Source: Massilia glaciei
GTDB lineage: Bacteria > Pseudomonadota > Gammaproteobacteria > Burkholderiales > Burkholderiaceae_D
Assembly (NCBI RefSeq): GCF_003011895.2
Contig: NZ_PXWF02000237.1
Coordinates: 1-64,000, forward strand
Direction: 5' to 3'
Length of the DNA stretch: 64,000 nt
The notes below the pieces were generated by a model that saw only the letters and a program-made list of their open reading frames with translations, ran no database searches and was not told where the DNA came from. Positions 1-10,728 of the stretch are shown here, piece after piece (positions within the stretch are counted from its first letter, which is position 1; every line of letters starts with the position of its first letter). The translations under genes were made by a program, and so were the position numbers.

Positions 1-41
1 ACGGTACGCTTAGCAATACTGAAAGGTTTTGCTGATGTCAT
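1..41 (-). CDS. Group II intron reverse transcriptase/maturase, N-terminal fragment
   Basis: Only the first 13 codons lie in the window; the gene runs off the left edge. They read MTSAKPFSIAKRT, which matches the start typical of group II intron-encoded LtrA-type reverse transcriptase/maturases. A GGGGA ribosome-binding sequence sits just upstream of the ATG. The protein would splice its host intron and carry out target-primed reverse transcription. The long structured non-coding leader before it fits an intron ORF located in domain IV. Identification rests on the short N-terminus plus the RNA context, so whether the rest is intact is unknown. Confidence 0.75.
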   Translation of the reverse strand, partial: MTSAKPFSIAKRT

Positions 42-571
42 GTCACTCATCCCCGCGTAGCGGGTTGGCAACTTTCGTCAACGGGATAACGCCGCCCCTT
101 CGCTCCACCCTCATTACAAGGGCTTCATCGCTACTACGGGCAGCTCCGCCCCTCGTTCCGGCATCGGTATTCTTCCTCATGGTGTCTGCCATTTGTCATT
201 TCCCTTCGCATCCAGAACAAGGTTCTCACGTTCCATACCGAAGCCTGTGTTGAGCTCATGCTGCCTTTACACCGACTGCCACCGGGCCCGTAAACAGGTA
301 TCGTCCCGATTAATCCTGGAGCATCGGACCGGCCCCAGTTTTGACAGTATTTATCAGCCTAACGATGCGTCATCGGCCGGTTTGCTTTCGCTCATCTTCT
401 CAACACGTACCTGACATCTTTGCGATGCCTTTTCCCCAGTCGCTCACCACCACGACTTTTGATCGCAGCGGCACTGGGCGGTTTGAAGCCAGCTCCTGCA
501 AGCCGACTTCGGGAGGCCTGCTCCCATCTTCAATACAGCATCACAAGCTCTCACTTGTGTTCGTGACACAC
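1..571 (-). mobile_element. Group II intron, 5' part (domains I-IV leader)
   Basis: Read on the minus strand, this gene-free stretch begins GTGTG at about 571, matching the GUGYG 5' boundary of group II introns. An early perfect hairpin follows (CACAAG / CTTGTG around a 6-nt loop), then other paired segments such as GGGAG-CAGGC-CTCCC, and finally the maturase start codon at 41. The intron lies about 14 bp past the stop codon of the response regulator and in the same orientation. Small ORFs on either strand here are not credible genes. The 3' end, with domains V and VI, is outside the window, so the exact class cannot be assigned. Confidence 0.75.
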
Positions 572-584
572 GCCCGAAAGGCTG

Positions 585-1190
585 CTAGAGCCAGCCGGCG
601 TCGCGCGCGAGCCGGAACGCCTCGACCCGGTTGCCCGCGTTGAGTTTGCTGATCGCCTCCGACAGGTAGTTGCGCACCGTGCCCTCCGACAGGTGGATCA
701 GCCGGGCGATGTCGGCGCTGCTCTTGCCCTCGCCGGCCAGGCGCAGGACCTGGCGCTCGCGCTCCGACAACGGGTCGGCGCCGCCGCTCCAGCTCTCGAG
801 CGCGAGCTCGGGCGCGACCACGCGCCCGCCGCCGTGCACGGTGCGGATCGCCGCGGCCAGATTTTCGGCCGGCGCGTCCTTGAGCAGATAGCCGCGCACC
901 CCGGCCGCGAGCGCGCGCCGCAGGTAGCCGCTGCGCGCGAAGGTGGTCACGATCACGACCTTGCACGGCAACCCGAGCTCGGCCAGCGCGGCGGCCAGTT
1001 CGAGCCCCGTCATGAGCGGCATTTCGATATCGGTGAGCACGACGTCGGGCCGGTGCTCCTTGCACATGGCCAGCGCCTGCTGGCCGTTGGGCGCCATGCC
1101 GACCACCTCGATGTCGCCCTCGAGCCTGAGCAGGGCCGCCAGCGCCCCCAGCAGCAGCGCCTGGTCTTCGGCGATCAGGATCCGGATCAT
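585..1190 (-). CDS. NarL/LuxR-family response regulator (DesR-like)
   Basis: This 201-residue two-component regulator has an N-terminal receiver domain (residues 1-120) with phosphoacceptor Asp54 in LTDIEMP and the conserved Lys104. A C-terminal LuxR-type helix-turn-helix occupies about residues 138-200 (LSERERQVL, then the SADIARLIHLSEGTVRNYLS recognition region). Its start codon overlaps the stop of the upstream histidine kinase by 4 bp (ATGA), so the two are translationally coupled and almost certainly cognate. It resembles DesR-type regulators paired with DesK kinases. The target genes are not evident; the amidohydrolase upstream in the same operon is one candidate. A group II intron begins right after its stop codon. 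Confidence 0.93.
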   Translation of the reverse strand: MIRILIAEDQALLLGALAALLRLEGDIEVVGMAPNGQQALAMCKEHRPDVVLTDIEMPLMTGLELAAALAELGLPCKVVIVTTFARSGYLRRALAAGVRGYLLKDAPAENLAAAIRTVHGGGRVVAPELALESWSGGADPLSERERQVLRLAGEGKSSADIARLIHLSEGTVRNYLSEAISKLNAGNRVEAFRLARDAGWL

Positions 1191-2311
1191 GCCGCCGCTC
1201 CCATCGGCAAGCGCAATTCAAGCGCCAGCCCGCGTTCGAGGCGCAGGGCCAGCGTGCCCCCGAGCGCCTCGACGCGCTCGTGCATGCCGCTTAGCCCATT
1301 GCCGTGCAATAGCGCGCCGACGCTGGTCAGCGAGGTGCCGTCGTCGGCGACCCGCAACACGATCTTGCCGTGCTCGAGCGCGAGACTGAGTTCGCAGTGG
1401 CGCGCGCCGGCGTGGCGCACGATGTTGGTCACCGCCTCGCGCAGCGCCAGCGACAGCACGTTCTCGGCCGCCGCCGGCAGCGCGATCGGCGCCACCGTCG
1501 CGCCGAGCGTGACCCGGGCAGCGGCCAGGCTGACCCGCGCGCTTCCCAGTTCGTGCGCGAAGCCGGTCTGGCGGTAGCCGGTGACGGCGGCGCGCACCTC
1601 CGACAGCGCGGTGCGCGCGCTCGTTTCGATGTCCTTGATCTCGGCGCGGCAGGCGGCCGGGTCGCGCTCGACCAGTTTGCCCGCCAGTTCGGCCTTGAGC
1701 GTGATGAGCGAGAGCGTGTGGCCGAGCAGGTCGTGCAGGTCGCGCGAGATGCGTTCGCGCTCGGCGATGGTGGCCATGTACTCGACCTCCTCCTGCTTGC
1801 GCAGCAGTTGGTCGCGCGAGCGGCGCACGCTGCTCTCCATGATGCTCGAGACGCCGATCGGAATCCCGCCGGCCAGCGCCGGCAGCACGAAATACAGTTG
1901 GCTGCGGCCAAGCGGCAGCGCCACCAGCAGAGCCAGCGCCAGCACCACGGCCATCAGCAGATAGGCCCTGCGCTGCGACTCGATGCCGGCGCACATGGCG
2001 CAGGCGAAGATGAAAAAGGTCGAGGCGCCCGGATTGTGCCGCGCCCACAACGCGCCGAGCAGGCAAAAGCCAAGCACCAGCAGCACGTTGAGCGCGCGCT
2101 CCCGGTGCTGCCAGAAGCTGGCGAAATACATCGGGACAAACACCAGCATGGTCAGGGCCAGGGCCGCGCCCTCACCCGGGCCCGGCAAGCCGCGTGTGTA
2201 TTTCAAGAACAGGAACCCGATGCTGGTAACCCACAGGTATGGCGCCTTGCCAAACTTGGGGGGAGTCCACGGTCCCGCGATCACTCGCCTGATTCTGTCG
2301 ATGCCGACCAT
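1187..2311 (-). CDS. DesK-type sensor histidine kinase
   Basis: This is a 374-residue membrane histidine kinase. Several hydrophobic segments fill residues ~25-155 and form a membrane sensor without a large periplasmic loop, as in DesK. A HisKA_3 dimerisation domain follows, with His193 in RISRDLHDLLGH, then a HATPase region with the N-box (LREAVTNIVRHA) and a G-box (VADDG, GNGLSGMHERV). It should phosphorylate the NarL-type regulator encoded immediately downstream with a 4-bp overlap. The gene begins 53 bp after the amidohydrolase gene, so all three may be cotranscribed. The signal sensed is unknown; DesK relatives often respond to membrane state or peptides. Confidence 0.92.
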   Translation of the reverse strand: MVGIDRIRRVIAGPWTPPKFGKAPYLWVTSIGFLFLKYTRGLPGPGEGAALALTMLVFVPMYFASFWQHRERALNVLLVLGFCLLGALWARHNPGASTFFIFACAMCAGIESQRRAYLLMAVVLALALLVALPLGRSQLYFVLPALAGGIPIGVSSIMESSVRRSRDQLLRKQEEVEYMATIAERERISRDLHDLLGHTLSLITLKAELAGKLVERDPAACRAEIKDIETSARTALSEVRAAVTGYRQTGFAHELGSARVSLAAARVTLGATVAPIALPAAAENVLSLALREAVTNIVRHAGARHCELSLALEHGKIVLRVADDGTSLTSVGALLHGNGLSGMHERVEALGGTLALRLERGLALELRLPMGAAA

Positions 2312-2363
2312 TTGCCTTCGCGCCTTTTGTTGTTCCGATTGTTCAGACCCGCTTACTTACTCC

Positions 2364-4190
2364 TTACTCATTCAACAGGCGCACGTCCGCAAGCTCAAAC
2401 TTGTACTCGCCCGGCTTGGGACCGGCATTGAACGCTATCATGGTGATTGCACTTGTGTCTATGCCTTTGAAGTCGGCGAACGGCATCGCCACCTCGGTCC
2501 ACTCGGGTCCCGCCGTGAAGCCCTTGCTGACCGGGATCGCCCCCCCTTGCGACATCATCGACACGGCGTACGTCTGGCCGTCGCCGCGCACCTTGAAGCG
2601 CACCAGCCTAGCCGCGCTCAGATTGGCCGGCTGCATCGGCTGCGCGCCCGGCATGAAGGCGACGCCGGCCCATGGATACGGAAACCCCGCGGCGACGCTG
2701 GCGCTGACGGCCAGCGGCGCTTGCGCGTTGGCGTCGGGCGCGCCGGCCTGCACCTTGACCTTCGATTTTCCGCCCATGAAACCGTCGTCCGACGGCATCC
2801 AGACGCCGAACGGGCCGGCCAGCTTGTCCTTCGAGAACAAGCTGATGCGCCCGTCGGCCGGCAGCGCCAGCATCCCGGGCGGCTTGGCCGCGCGCTCCCG
2901 CGCCACCAGCGCGCGCTGCTTCTCGCGCAGGGGGGCGGCGTCGGCGCCGTCCTTCCAGACGGCGACGATGCGGCGGGTTGCGGCGATGTCGCTGCCCGGA
3001 TCGCCCTCGACCAGCAGCAGGTCGGCCTTGTAGCCGTTGGCGATGCGGCCGCGTTGGCCGAGCCTGAAGGCGGCCGCCGGCGCGGCGCTGGCCGCCGCCA
3101 GCGCCTGCACCGGCGTCAATCCGGCCTTCACCAGGGAGGCCATTTCGTGGTGCATGCTGATCCCGTGCTGGGTGCCCGGATTGCCGGCGTCGGTGCCGGC
3201 CAGCACCGGCACCCCGGCCTTGGCTAGCGCCGCCACCAGCGCGTTGGGCGCGGCCAGCAGGCCGGGGCGGCTGGCGCCGCCCGCGTAGTTCGATTTGAGC
3301 GTCGCGGTCTGCTCCTTGTCCATCAGCGCGCCCAGCCCGGCGTCGCCCAGGATGTCGGCCGCGCCGACCCCGGCCACGCTCTCGAGGACGCTGAAGGTGG
3401 GGATCACGAAGGCCCTCCATTCTTTGGCCAGCGCGACGAGGCTGGCCAGTTCGGCGGCCGGCATGGCCTCGCCGACGAACAGGTGGACCAGGCCGTCGGC
3501 GCCCATCGCGAGCGCCTTGCGGGCGTCGGCCGCGGTGCTGATATGGACCACCGCCAGTTTGCCGCGCGCGTGCGCGGCCGCGACCAGCGCCTTGACGGTC
3601 GCCTCGTCGAGGCTCGGCGTGGCATGGCCGGGCCGCCCCGATTCCATCACGATCTTGATGAAGTGCGAGCCCTCGGCGATGCGCGCGTCCACGAACGCCT
3701 GCGCCTGGCCGGGCGCGCTCAGGGTCGGGATCGGCATGCCGAACTGGGTGCCGTGCCCGCCCGGCGCGGTGGCCAGGGTGCCGGCCGAGAACAGGTCGGC
3801 CTGCTCGCGGTTCCCGCCCGCCTTCATCTTGCGCGTCGCGTCCTGCATCACCTGCACGGCGGTGAACATGTCGACCTGGGTGGTCACGCCGAACAGCAAC
3901 GGCAGTTCGGGATGGCGGTAGGCGTGCACGTGCGCGTCGATCAGGCCCGGCAGCAGGGTGCGGCCGGCGCCACTGACCACGGTCGCGCCGCGCGGCGCCG
4001 CGCCGCGGTGGTCGGCGTTGACGATCACCGCGCCGTCGAACAGCACCGAGCGTTTGGCGTGCATGCGCTCGCCGTCGAACACGCGCACGTCCTGCACCAG
4101 CGTGGGGGCGGCGGACGCCGCCATCGAAACGCCGAACACGCCGGCGAGGAAGAGTGTCTTGACCAGCGGCTTGACGAATGCTTGTTTCAT
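2364..4190 (-). CDS. Secreted amidohydrolase with C-terminal CIA30-like domain
   Basis: The first ATG of the frame is at 4214, but the ATG at 4190 is preceded by AGGAGC at ideal spacing and opens a signal peptide (MKQAFVKPL, cut near ASA-AP), so that start is used (608 aa). Residues ~30-435 form an imidazolonepropionase-like amidohydrolase: metal site HVH at 87-89, a KIVMES segment, two later histidines (VVHIS, LVHLF) and the catalytic Asp in LAGTDAG. Residues ~455-608 resemble a CIA30/galactose-binding-like beta-sandwich (FSKDKLAGPFG, DDGFMGGKS). Such proteins act on cyclic amides or peptides in the periplasm; the substrate is not predictable. It heads a probable operon with the kinase and regulator. 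Confidence 0.85.
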   Translation of the reverse strand: MKQAFVKPLVKTLFLAGVFGVSMAASAAPTLVQDVRVFDGERMHAKRSVLFDGAVIVNADHRGAAPRGATVVSGAGRTLLPGLIDAHVHAYRHPELPLLFGVTTQVDMFTAVQVMQDATRKMKAGGNREQADLFSAGTLATAPGGHGTQFGMPIPTLSAPGQAQAFVDARIAEGSHFIKIVMESGRPGHATPSLDEATVKALVAAAHARGKLAVVHISTAADARKALAMGADGLVHLFVGEAMPAAELASLVALAKEWRAFVIPTFSVLESVAGVGAADILGDAGLGALMDKEQTATLKSNYAGGASRPGLLAAPNALVAALAKAGVPVLAGTDAGNPGTQHGISMHHEMASLVKAGLTPVQALAAASAAPAAAFRLGQRGRIANGYKADLLLVEGDPGSDIAATRRIVAVWKDGADAAPLREKQRALVARERAAKPPGMLALPADGRISLFSKDKLAGPFGVWMPSDDGFMGGKSKVKVQAGAPDANAQAPLAVSASVAAGFPYPWAGVAFMPGAQPMQPANLSAARLVRFKVRGDGQTYAVSMMSQGGAIPVSKGFTAGPEWTEVAMPFADFKGIDTSAITMIAFNAGPKPGEYKFELADVRLLNE

Positions 4191-4350
4191 GTTTGCTCCT
4201 TGGTTTGGATGCATCCATCATGCCGCCGGCGGGCGATGGCCGCCAGACGCAAACGACATGACTTTGGCATGACATTTGTCACCCGGAGCGCGCCGCATCT
4301 ATGAGTGAGACGCTCCAGAAATCGTGTCGATATAATTTGAACGACAAAAA

Positions 4351-4386
4351 CCCACATCGTCCTCGCGAAGGCGGGGACGATGTGGT
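4351..4386. repeat. REP-like palindrome
   Basis: A strong hairpin with arms CCCACATCGTCC and GGACGATGTGG surrounds the core CGCGAAGGCGGGG. The core matches the CCCCGCGAAGGCGGGG unit seen again near 22622. It lies in the 359-bp gap between the amidohydrolase and exporter genes, which are divergent. It is either a dispersed repetitive palindrome or a structural spacer; no T-tract follows, so a terminator role is not supported. Confidence 0.6.
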
Positions 4387-4434
4387 GGTATTTCTTAAGT
4401 CGGGCCCCGCTCCACCTTGAACCTTTCCCGCCCG

Positions 4435-4480
4435 CTGTCCGCGCACCGTCCAGCGACCCTGTCCGCACGCGCACGGACAG
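4435..4480 (+). promoter_or_regulatory. Putative enhancer sites for the sigma-54 activator (CTGTCCG dyad)
   Basis: Three related half-sites occur in 46 bp: CTGTCCG at 4435, CCGTCC at about 4446, and a clean inverted repeat CTGTCCG-N8-CGGACAG at 4459-4480. They sit about 45-90 bp upstream of a sigma-54 promoter core and ahead of the exporter operon, whose distal genes encode a sigma-54-dependent response regulator. The arrangement fits an upstream activating sequence bound by that regulator. The link to the protein is inferred. Confidence 0.6.
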
Positions 4481-4525
4481 CGCGGCCGCCCGGCGCCTTC
4501 CTTTTAAAATCAATCACTTAGCCTT

Positions 4526-4541
4526 TGGCACGGTTCGTGCT
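4526..4541 (+). promoter_or_regulatory. Sigma-54 (RpoN) promoter core
   Basis: TGGCACGGTTCGTGCT matches the sigma-54 consensus (TGGCAC-N5-TTGC) with the invariant GG and GC exactly 10 bp apart. It lies 33 bp before the start codon of the exporter adaptor gene. With the upstream TGTCCG dyad and a downstream sigma-54 activator gene, this is probably the operon's promoter. Confidence 0.7.
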
Positions 4542-4573
4542 CCACCACTTGTAATTACATCCGGGCAGCCACC

Positions 4574-5842
4574 ATGATCAAAGACACCTCATCCCAGGAC
4601 GCCGTGCTGACCACCCCGCCGGCGCAGCGCCTCAAACGCGGCCTGCTCTGGAGCGCCGCCGGCGCCGCCGCGCTCGCCGCCGGCGCCTACGTGCTGCTGG
4701 GCTGGAGCGGCAGCGAACACTCGGTCAACGCGGCGCGCCTGCGCGTGGCCGAGGTCACCCGCGGCACCCTGGTGCGCGACGTCGCCGTGACCGGCCGCCT
4801 GGTCGCCGCCGTCAGCCCCACCCTGTACTCGACCGCGCCGGCCACGGTCACGCTCAAGGTCGAGGCGGGCGACACGGTCAAGAAGGGCCAGGTGCTGGCG
4901 GTGCTCGAATCGCCCGATCTGTCCGACGCGCTCAAACGCGAACAATCGAGCCACGAACAACTCGTCGCCGAGGTCGCGCGCCAGCACATCTTGGCGCGCA
5001 AGCAGAAGCTGCTGGCCCAGCGCGAGGCCGACACCGCCCAGATCGACAGCGTCTCGGCCCAGCGCACGCTCGAGCGCTACGAGAGCGTCGGCCAGGTCGG
5101 CATCATCGCCAAGATCGATCTGCAAAAGGCCAAGGACGCGGTCAACTCGGCCGCCATCCGCGCCAAGCACGCCGCTCAGGCCGCCGTGCTCGAAGGCGAC
5201 GACGTCACGCTCGAACTCAAAACCCGGCAAAGCGCGCTCGAACGCCAGCGCCTGTCGATGGCCAACGCCCAGCGCCGCGTCGACGAGCTGACCGTGCGCG
5301 CCCCGGTCGACGGTTTCATCGGCACCCTGTCGGTGCAGAACCGCGGCGTGGTCGCCGCCAACACCGCCCTCATGACGCTGGTCGACCTGTCGCGCCTCGA
5401 GGTCGAACTGGCGATCCCCGAAACCTACGCGGCCGACCTTGGCCTCGGCATGACGGCCGAGGTCAACCTGCCGGCCGGCACCGTCAACGGCAAGCTGTCG
5501 GCGCTCTCGCCCGAGGTGGTCAACAGCCAGGTGCTGGCGCGGGTGCGCTTCGACGGCGCCCAGCCGGCCGGCCTGCGCCAGAGCCAGCGCGTGAGCGCGC
5601 GCCTGCTCATCGAGGAGCGCGCCAACGTCGTCATGCTGCCGCGCGGCCCCTTCCTCGAGCTCGAGGGCGGGCGCTTCGCGTATGTGGTGCACAACGGCGT
5701 GGCCGTGCGCACCCCGGTCAAGGTCGGCGCGACCAGCGTCTCGTCGGTCGAGATCCTCGGCGGCCTCAAGATCGGCGACCAGGTCGTCATCGCCGGCACC
5801 GACACCTTCAACAACGCCCAACGCGTCTCGATCAACAACTGA
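4574..5842 (+). CDS. MacA/HlyD-like periplasmic adaptor (membrane fusion protein)
   Basis: This 422-residue adaptor links an inner-membrane ABC transporter to an outer-membrane channel. One N-terminal membrane anchor spans ~residues 24-46. A biotinyl-lipoyl half-motif follows (VKKGQVLAVLESPDLS), then a long alpha-helical coiled hairpin (~110-225), the second lipoyl half (VRAPVDGFIGTL), a beta-barrel domain and a membrane-proximal domain. It is the first gene of a run with an MacB-type ATPase and two FtsX-type permeases. Family members export macrolides, antimicrobial peptides or lipids; the substrate cannot be told here. Transcription probably starts from the sigma-54 promoter 33 bp upstream. 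Confidence 0.9.
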   Translation: MIKDTSSQDAVLTTPPAQRLKRGLLWSAAGAAALAAGAYVLLGWSGSEHSVNAARLRVAEVTRGTLVRDVAVTGRLVAAVSPTLYSTAPATVTLKVEAGDTVKKGQVLAVLESPDLSDALKREQSSHEQLVAEVARQHILARKQKLLAQREADTAQIDSVSAQRTLERYESVGQVGIIAKIDLQKAKDAVNSAAIRAKHAAQAAVLEGDDVTLELKTRQSALERQRLSMANAQRRVDELTVRAPVDGFIGTLSVQNRGVVAANTALMTLVDLSRLEVELAIPETYAADLGLGMTAEVNLPAGTVNGKLSALSPEVVNSQVLARVRFDGAQPAGLRQSQRVSARLLIEERANVVMLPRGPFLELEGGRFAYVVHNGVAVRTPVKVGATSVSSVEILGGLKIGDQVVIAGTDTFNNAQRVSINN

Positions 5843-5905
5843 CACCGGACTAGCACCGACTTCAGTCCGCACCCACATCAACCCAGTCACCCGAAGAGGA
5901 CACCC

Positions 5906-6628
<723 letters not shown>

Positions 6629-6638
6629 GGAGCGGGGC

Positions 6639-7952
6639 ATGTTCAAATATTACTTCCTGCTCGGCGTGCGCAGCCTGCGCCGCAACCCGGCGCTGACCGC
6701 CCTGATGGTGCTGACCCTGGCCATCGGCGTGGCCGCCAGCGTCTCGACCCTGACCATCCTGCACGTGATGTCGGGCGACCCGATCCCGGGCAAGAGCGAC
6801 AAGATCTTCATACCGACCATGGACATCGGACCGCTCGAGGGCTATGTGCCGTCCGAGCGCGATGCCGACGACCAGCTCACCTACATCGACGCCATGAACC
6901 TGCTCAGGAGCGACCAGGGCGTGCGCAAGACGGGCCTGTTCGGCACCACCTACGCGCTCGAAGCCGGGCGCGCCGACCTCGGCATGCTCTCGGTCGAGGG
7001 CCTGGCCCCGAGCCGCGACTTCTTCGCCATGTTCGGCGTGCCGTTCAAGTACGGCCAGCCATGGAGCGAGGACGACGACAAGAAGGGCGCCGACGTGGTC
7101 GTGCTCAGCCGCGCCCTGTCCGAAAAATTGTTCGGCGAGGCCGACCCGGTCGGCAAGCGCATCAACCTCGAGGGCCTGCCGCACCAGATCGTCGGGGTCA
7201 TGGACAAGTGGCGCATGGTGCCCAAGTTCTACCGCCTGATCGGCGGGCCCGGCGCCTTCGGCGTCCAGGAGGAATTCATGGTGCCGCTGTCGACCGCGAT
7301 CCGCAACAAGTCGGGCCACTCGGGCAGCATGAGCTGCAGCGCGCGCCGCGCGCCCGGCTACCAGGGCCTGCTCGACTCCGAATGCACCTGGATCCAGTTC
7401 TACTTCGAGATGAACGCGGCCGGCGAGCGCGCCGCGCTGCAGAACTACATCGACAACTACAGCGCCGAGCAGCGCAAGCTGGGCCGCATGAAGCGCAACG
7501 CGCCCAACAAGCTATACAACGTGATGGAGTGGCTCGAGCGCCAGAAGGTGGTCGGCAACGACAACCGGCTCTCGGTCTGGCTCGCGTTCGGCTTCCTGCT
7601 GCTTTGCCTGGTCAACACGATCGGCCTGCTGCTGGCCAAATTCTCGGTGCGGGCGGCCGAGGTGGGCATCCGGCGCGCGCTGGGCGCCTCGCGCAGGGAG
7701 ATCTTCCAGCAGTTCCTGATCGAGACCGGCGTGGTCGGCCTGGCCGGCGGCGTGCTCGGCCTGCTGCTCGCCTTCGGCGCGCTGGCCCTGATCCGCACCC
7801 AGTCCGACGACCTGGCCACGGTGGCGCACATGGACTGGACCATGCTGGGCGCGACCTTCGGCCTGTCGCTGCTGGCCGCCGTGCTGGCCGGGCTGCTGCC
7901 GACCTGGCGCGCGTGCCAGGTCACGCCGGCCATCCAACTTAAATCGCAGTAA
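6639..7952 (+). CDS. FtsX/MacB-type ABC transporter permease
   Basis: This 437-residue permease has the MacB topology: one N-terminal membrane helix (~18-40), a large periplasmic MacB_PCD domain (~45-305), and three C-terminal helices (~310-430) that include the EVGIRRALGASRREI coupling motif. It sits 10 bp after the ATPase gene and 19 bp before a second permease of the same fold, suggesting a heterodimeric permease pair on one ATPase. The periplasmic domain should engage the adaptor. Similar quartets next to sigma-54 two-component genes are often annotated as antimicrobial-peptide exporters, but the substrate is not shown by sequence. Confidence 0.9.
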   Translation: MFKYYFLLGVRSLRRNPALTALMVLTLAIGVAASVSTLTILHVMSGDPIPGKSDKIFIPTMDIGPLEGYVPSERDADDQLTYIDAMNLLRSDQGVRKTGLFGTTYALEAGRADLGMLSVEGLAPSRDFFAMFGVPFKYGQPWSEDDDKKGADVVVLSRALSEKLFGEADPVGKRINLEGLPHQIVGVMDKWRMVPKFYRLIGGPGAFGVQEEFMVPLSTAIRNKSGHSGSMSCSARRAPGYQGLLDSECTWIQFYFEMNAAGERAALQNYIDNYSAEQRKLGRMKRNAPNKLYNVMEWLERQKVVGNDNRLSVWLAFGFLLLCLVNTIGLLLAKFSVRAAEVGIRRALGASRREIFQQFLIETGVVGLAGGVLGLLLAFGALALIRTQSDDLATVAHMDWTMLGATFGLSLLAAVLAGLLPTWRACQVTPAIQLKSQ

Positions 7953-7971
7953 CCGAACCGAGAGAACCTCC

Positions 7972-9207
7972 ATGGAAATCCGTCCCATCCTCTCTGCGCT
8001 GTTGCGCAGCAAAACCGGCGCCATCCTGGTCGCGCTCCAGGTCGCGATCAGCCTGGGCATCCTGGCCAACGCCCTGCACATCGTCAACGTGCGCCAAGGC
8101 GTGGCCAGCCGCCCCAGCGGCCTGGCCGACGAGGGCAGCCTGTTCACGATCTCGGTGCAGCACCTCAAGCGGGGCAGCCACGAAGAACAGGTCGCAAGCC
8201 AGCGCGGCGCGACCGCGGCCCTGCGCGCGGTCGGCGGCGTGACCTCGGCCGCCTTCGTCAACCAGGTCCCGATGTCGCAGTCGGGCAGCACCAGCAGCGT
8301 GGCCGCCGACTCGAAGCAGGACGCGCCGACCTGGCCGGCCTCGGTCTACTACTCGGCCGATTCGATGATCCAGACCTGGGGCCTGAAGCTGGTCGAGGGG
8401 CGCGACTTCAGCCCCGCCGACGTGGTAGTCAAGGACGCCACCGCCGACCGGGTGCCGCCGCGGCAGGTCATCGTCACCCAGGCGCTGGCCAAAAAAACAT
8501 GGCCCGACGCCACCTCCGTGATCGGCAAGACCCTGTACTTCGGGACCGGCACCGAGGCCGAGGGCGCGCAGGTGGTCGGCGTGGTCGAGCGCCTGCAGAC
8601 GCAGGGCGCGCAGGTCAGCGAAAGGGGCCTGTATTCGGTCATCCTGCCGGCGCTGGTGACCAACGACTACAGCATCAACTACGCGGTGCGCGCCGAGAAG
8701 GGCCAACGCGAGCGCGTCATGAAGGAGGCCGAGGCGGCCCTGCGCAAGCAGTCGGCCACCCCGGTGCTGCTGCGGATGCAGTCCATCGACGAGGTGCGCA
8801 AGCAGCGCTACCGCTCCGACATGGCGCTGTCGTGGATGCTCGTCACGGTCAGCGCGCTGCTGCTCCTGATCACCGCCAGCGGCATCGTCGGCATGGCCAG
8901 CCTGTGGGTGCAGCAGCGGCGCAAGCAGATCGGCGTGCGGCGCGCGCTGGGCGCGCGCCGGGTCGACATCCTGCGCTACTTCCTGACCGAGAACTTCATG
9001 ATCACCAGCGCCGGCATCGGCGCCGGCGTGCTGTTCGCGGTGGGACTGAACTCGCTGCTCGTGTCCAAGCTCGAGATGGCGCGCCTGCCGCTGGGCTACC
9101 TGGGCGCGGGCGCCGCCCTGTTCTGGCTGCTCGGCTTGCTCGCGGTGTACGGCCCGGCATGGCGCGCGGCGAGCATATCGCCGGCCACGGCCACGCGCAG
9201 CGCCTGA
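7972..9207 (+). CDS. FtsX/MacB-type ABC transporter permease (second subunit)
   Basis: This 411-residue protein has the same one-plus-three transmembrane layout and periplasmic domain as the preceding permease. Its C-terminal FtsX region contains QQRRKQIGVRRALGARR. The pairing implies a heterodimer. The N-terminal cytoplasmic stretch (MEIRPILSALLRSKTGAILV) is short. It is the last transporter gene; the next gene, a sigma-54 activator, begins about 190 bp later, so the regulators may have a separate or read-through transcript. Confidence 0.9.
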   Translation: MEIRPILSALLRSKTGAILVALQVAISLGILANALHIVNVRQGVASRPSGLADEGSLFTISVQHLKRGSHEEQVASQRGATAALRAVGGVTSAAFVNQVPMSQSGSTSSVAADSKQDAPTWPASVYYSADSMIQTWGLKLVEGRDFSPADVVVKDATADRVPPRQVIVTQALAKKTWPDATSVIGKTLYFGTGTEAEGAQVVGVVERLQTQGAQVSERGLYSVILPALVTNDYSINYAVRAEKGQRERVMKEAEAALRKQSATPVLLRMQSIDEVRKQRYRSDMALSWMLVTVSALLLLITASGIVGMASLWVQQRRKQIGVRRALGARRVDILRYFLTENFMITSAGIGAGVLFAVGLNSLLVSKLEMARLPLGYLGAGAALFWLLGLLAVYGPAWRAASISPATATRSA

Positions 9208-9340
9208 CGTTGTGGAAGTCGCGCAGGCGATACTGGGCGGCAACGCCCAAAGTCAGGGATGCCGTCTCGAAATCTTCCGCTATCGGGGGTGCCACAGGCG
9301 CTTGTCGTGGCGCGCGGCGCGGCTCGCCCTTTCGCGACAC

Positions 9341-9366
9341 CCGCCTCCGCGAGGGCGAGGTGGTTT
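9341..9366 (+). terminator. Possible weak intrinsic terminator after the exporter genes
   Basis: A CCGCCTC / GAGGTGG stem with a 9-nt loop is followed by TTTTA, between the last permease and the sigma-54 activator. The stem includes one G-T pair and the T-tract is short, so termination may be partial, leaving some read-through into the regulatory genes. Confidence 0.35.
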
Positions 9367-9396
9367 TAGATTTGTGACGATGCTATGCTTGCGGCC

Positions 9397-10724
<1,328 letters not shown>

Positions 10725-10728
<4 letters not shown>

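Noticed and set aside
29-643. Several 70-100 codon plus-strand frames at the left edge
   Set aside because: They lie antisense to the structured group II intron RNA and read as low-complexity sequence.
2608-4275. A 555-codon minus-strand frame overlapping the amidohydrolase
   Set aside because: Arg/Gly/Pro-rich shadow frame of a high-GC gene.
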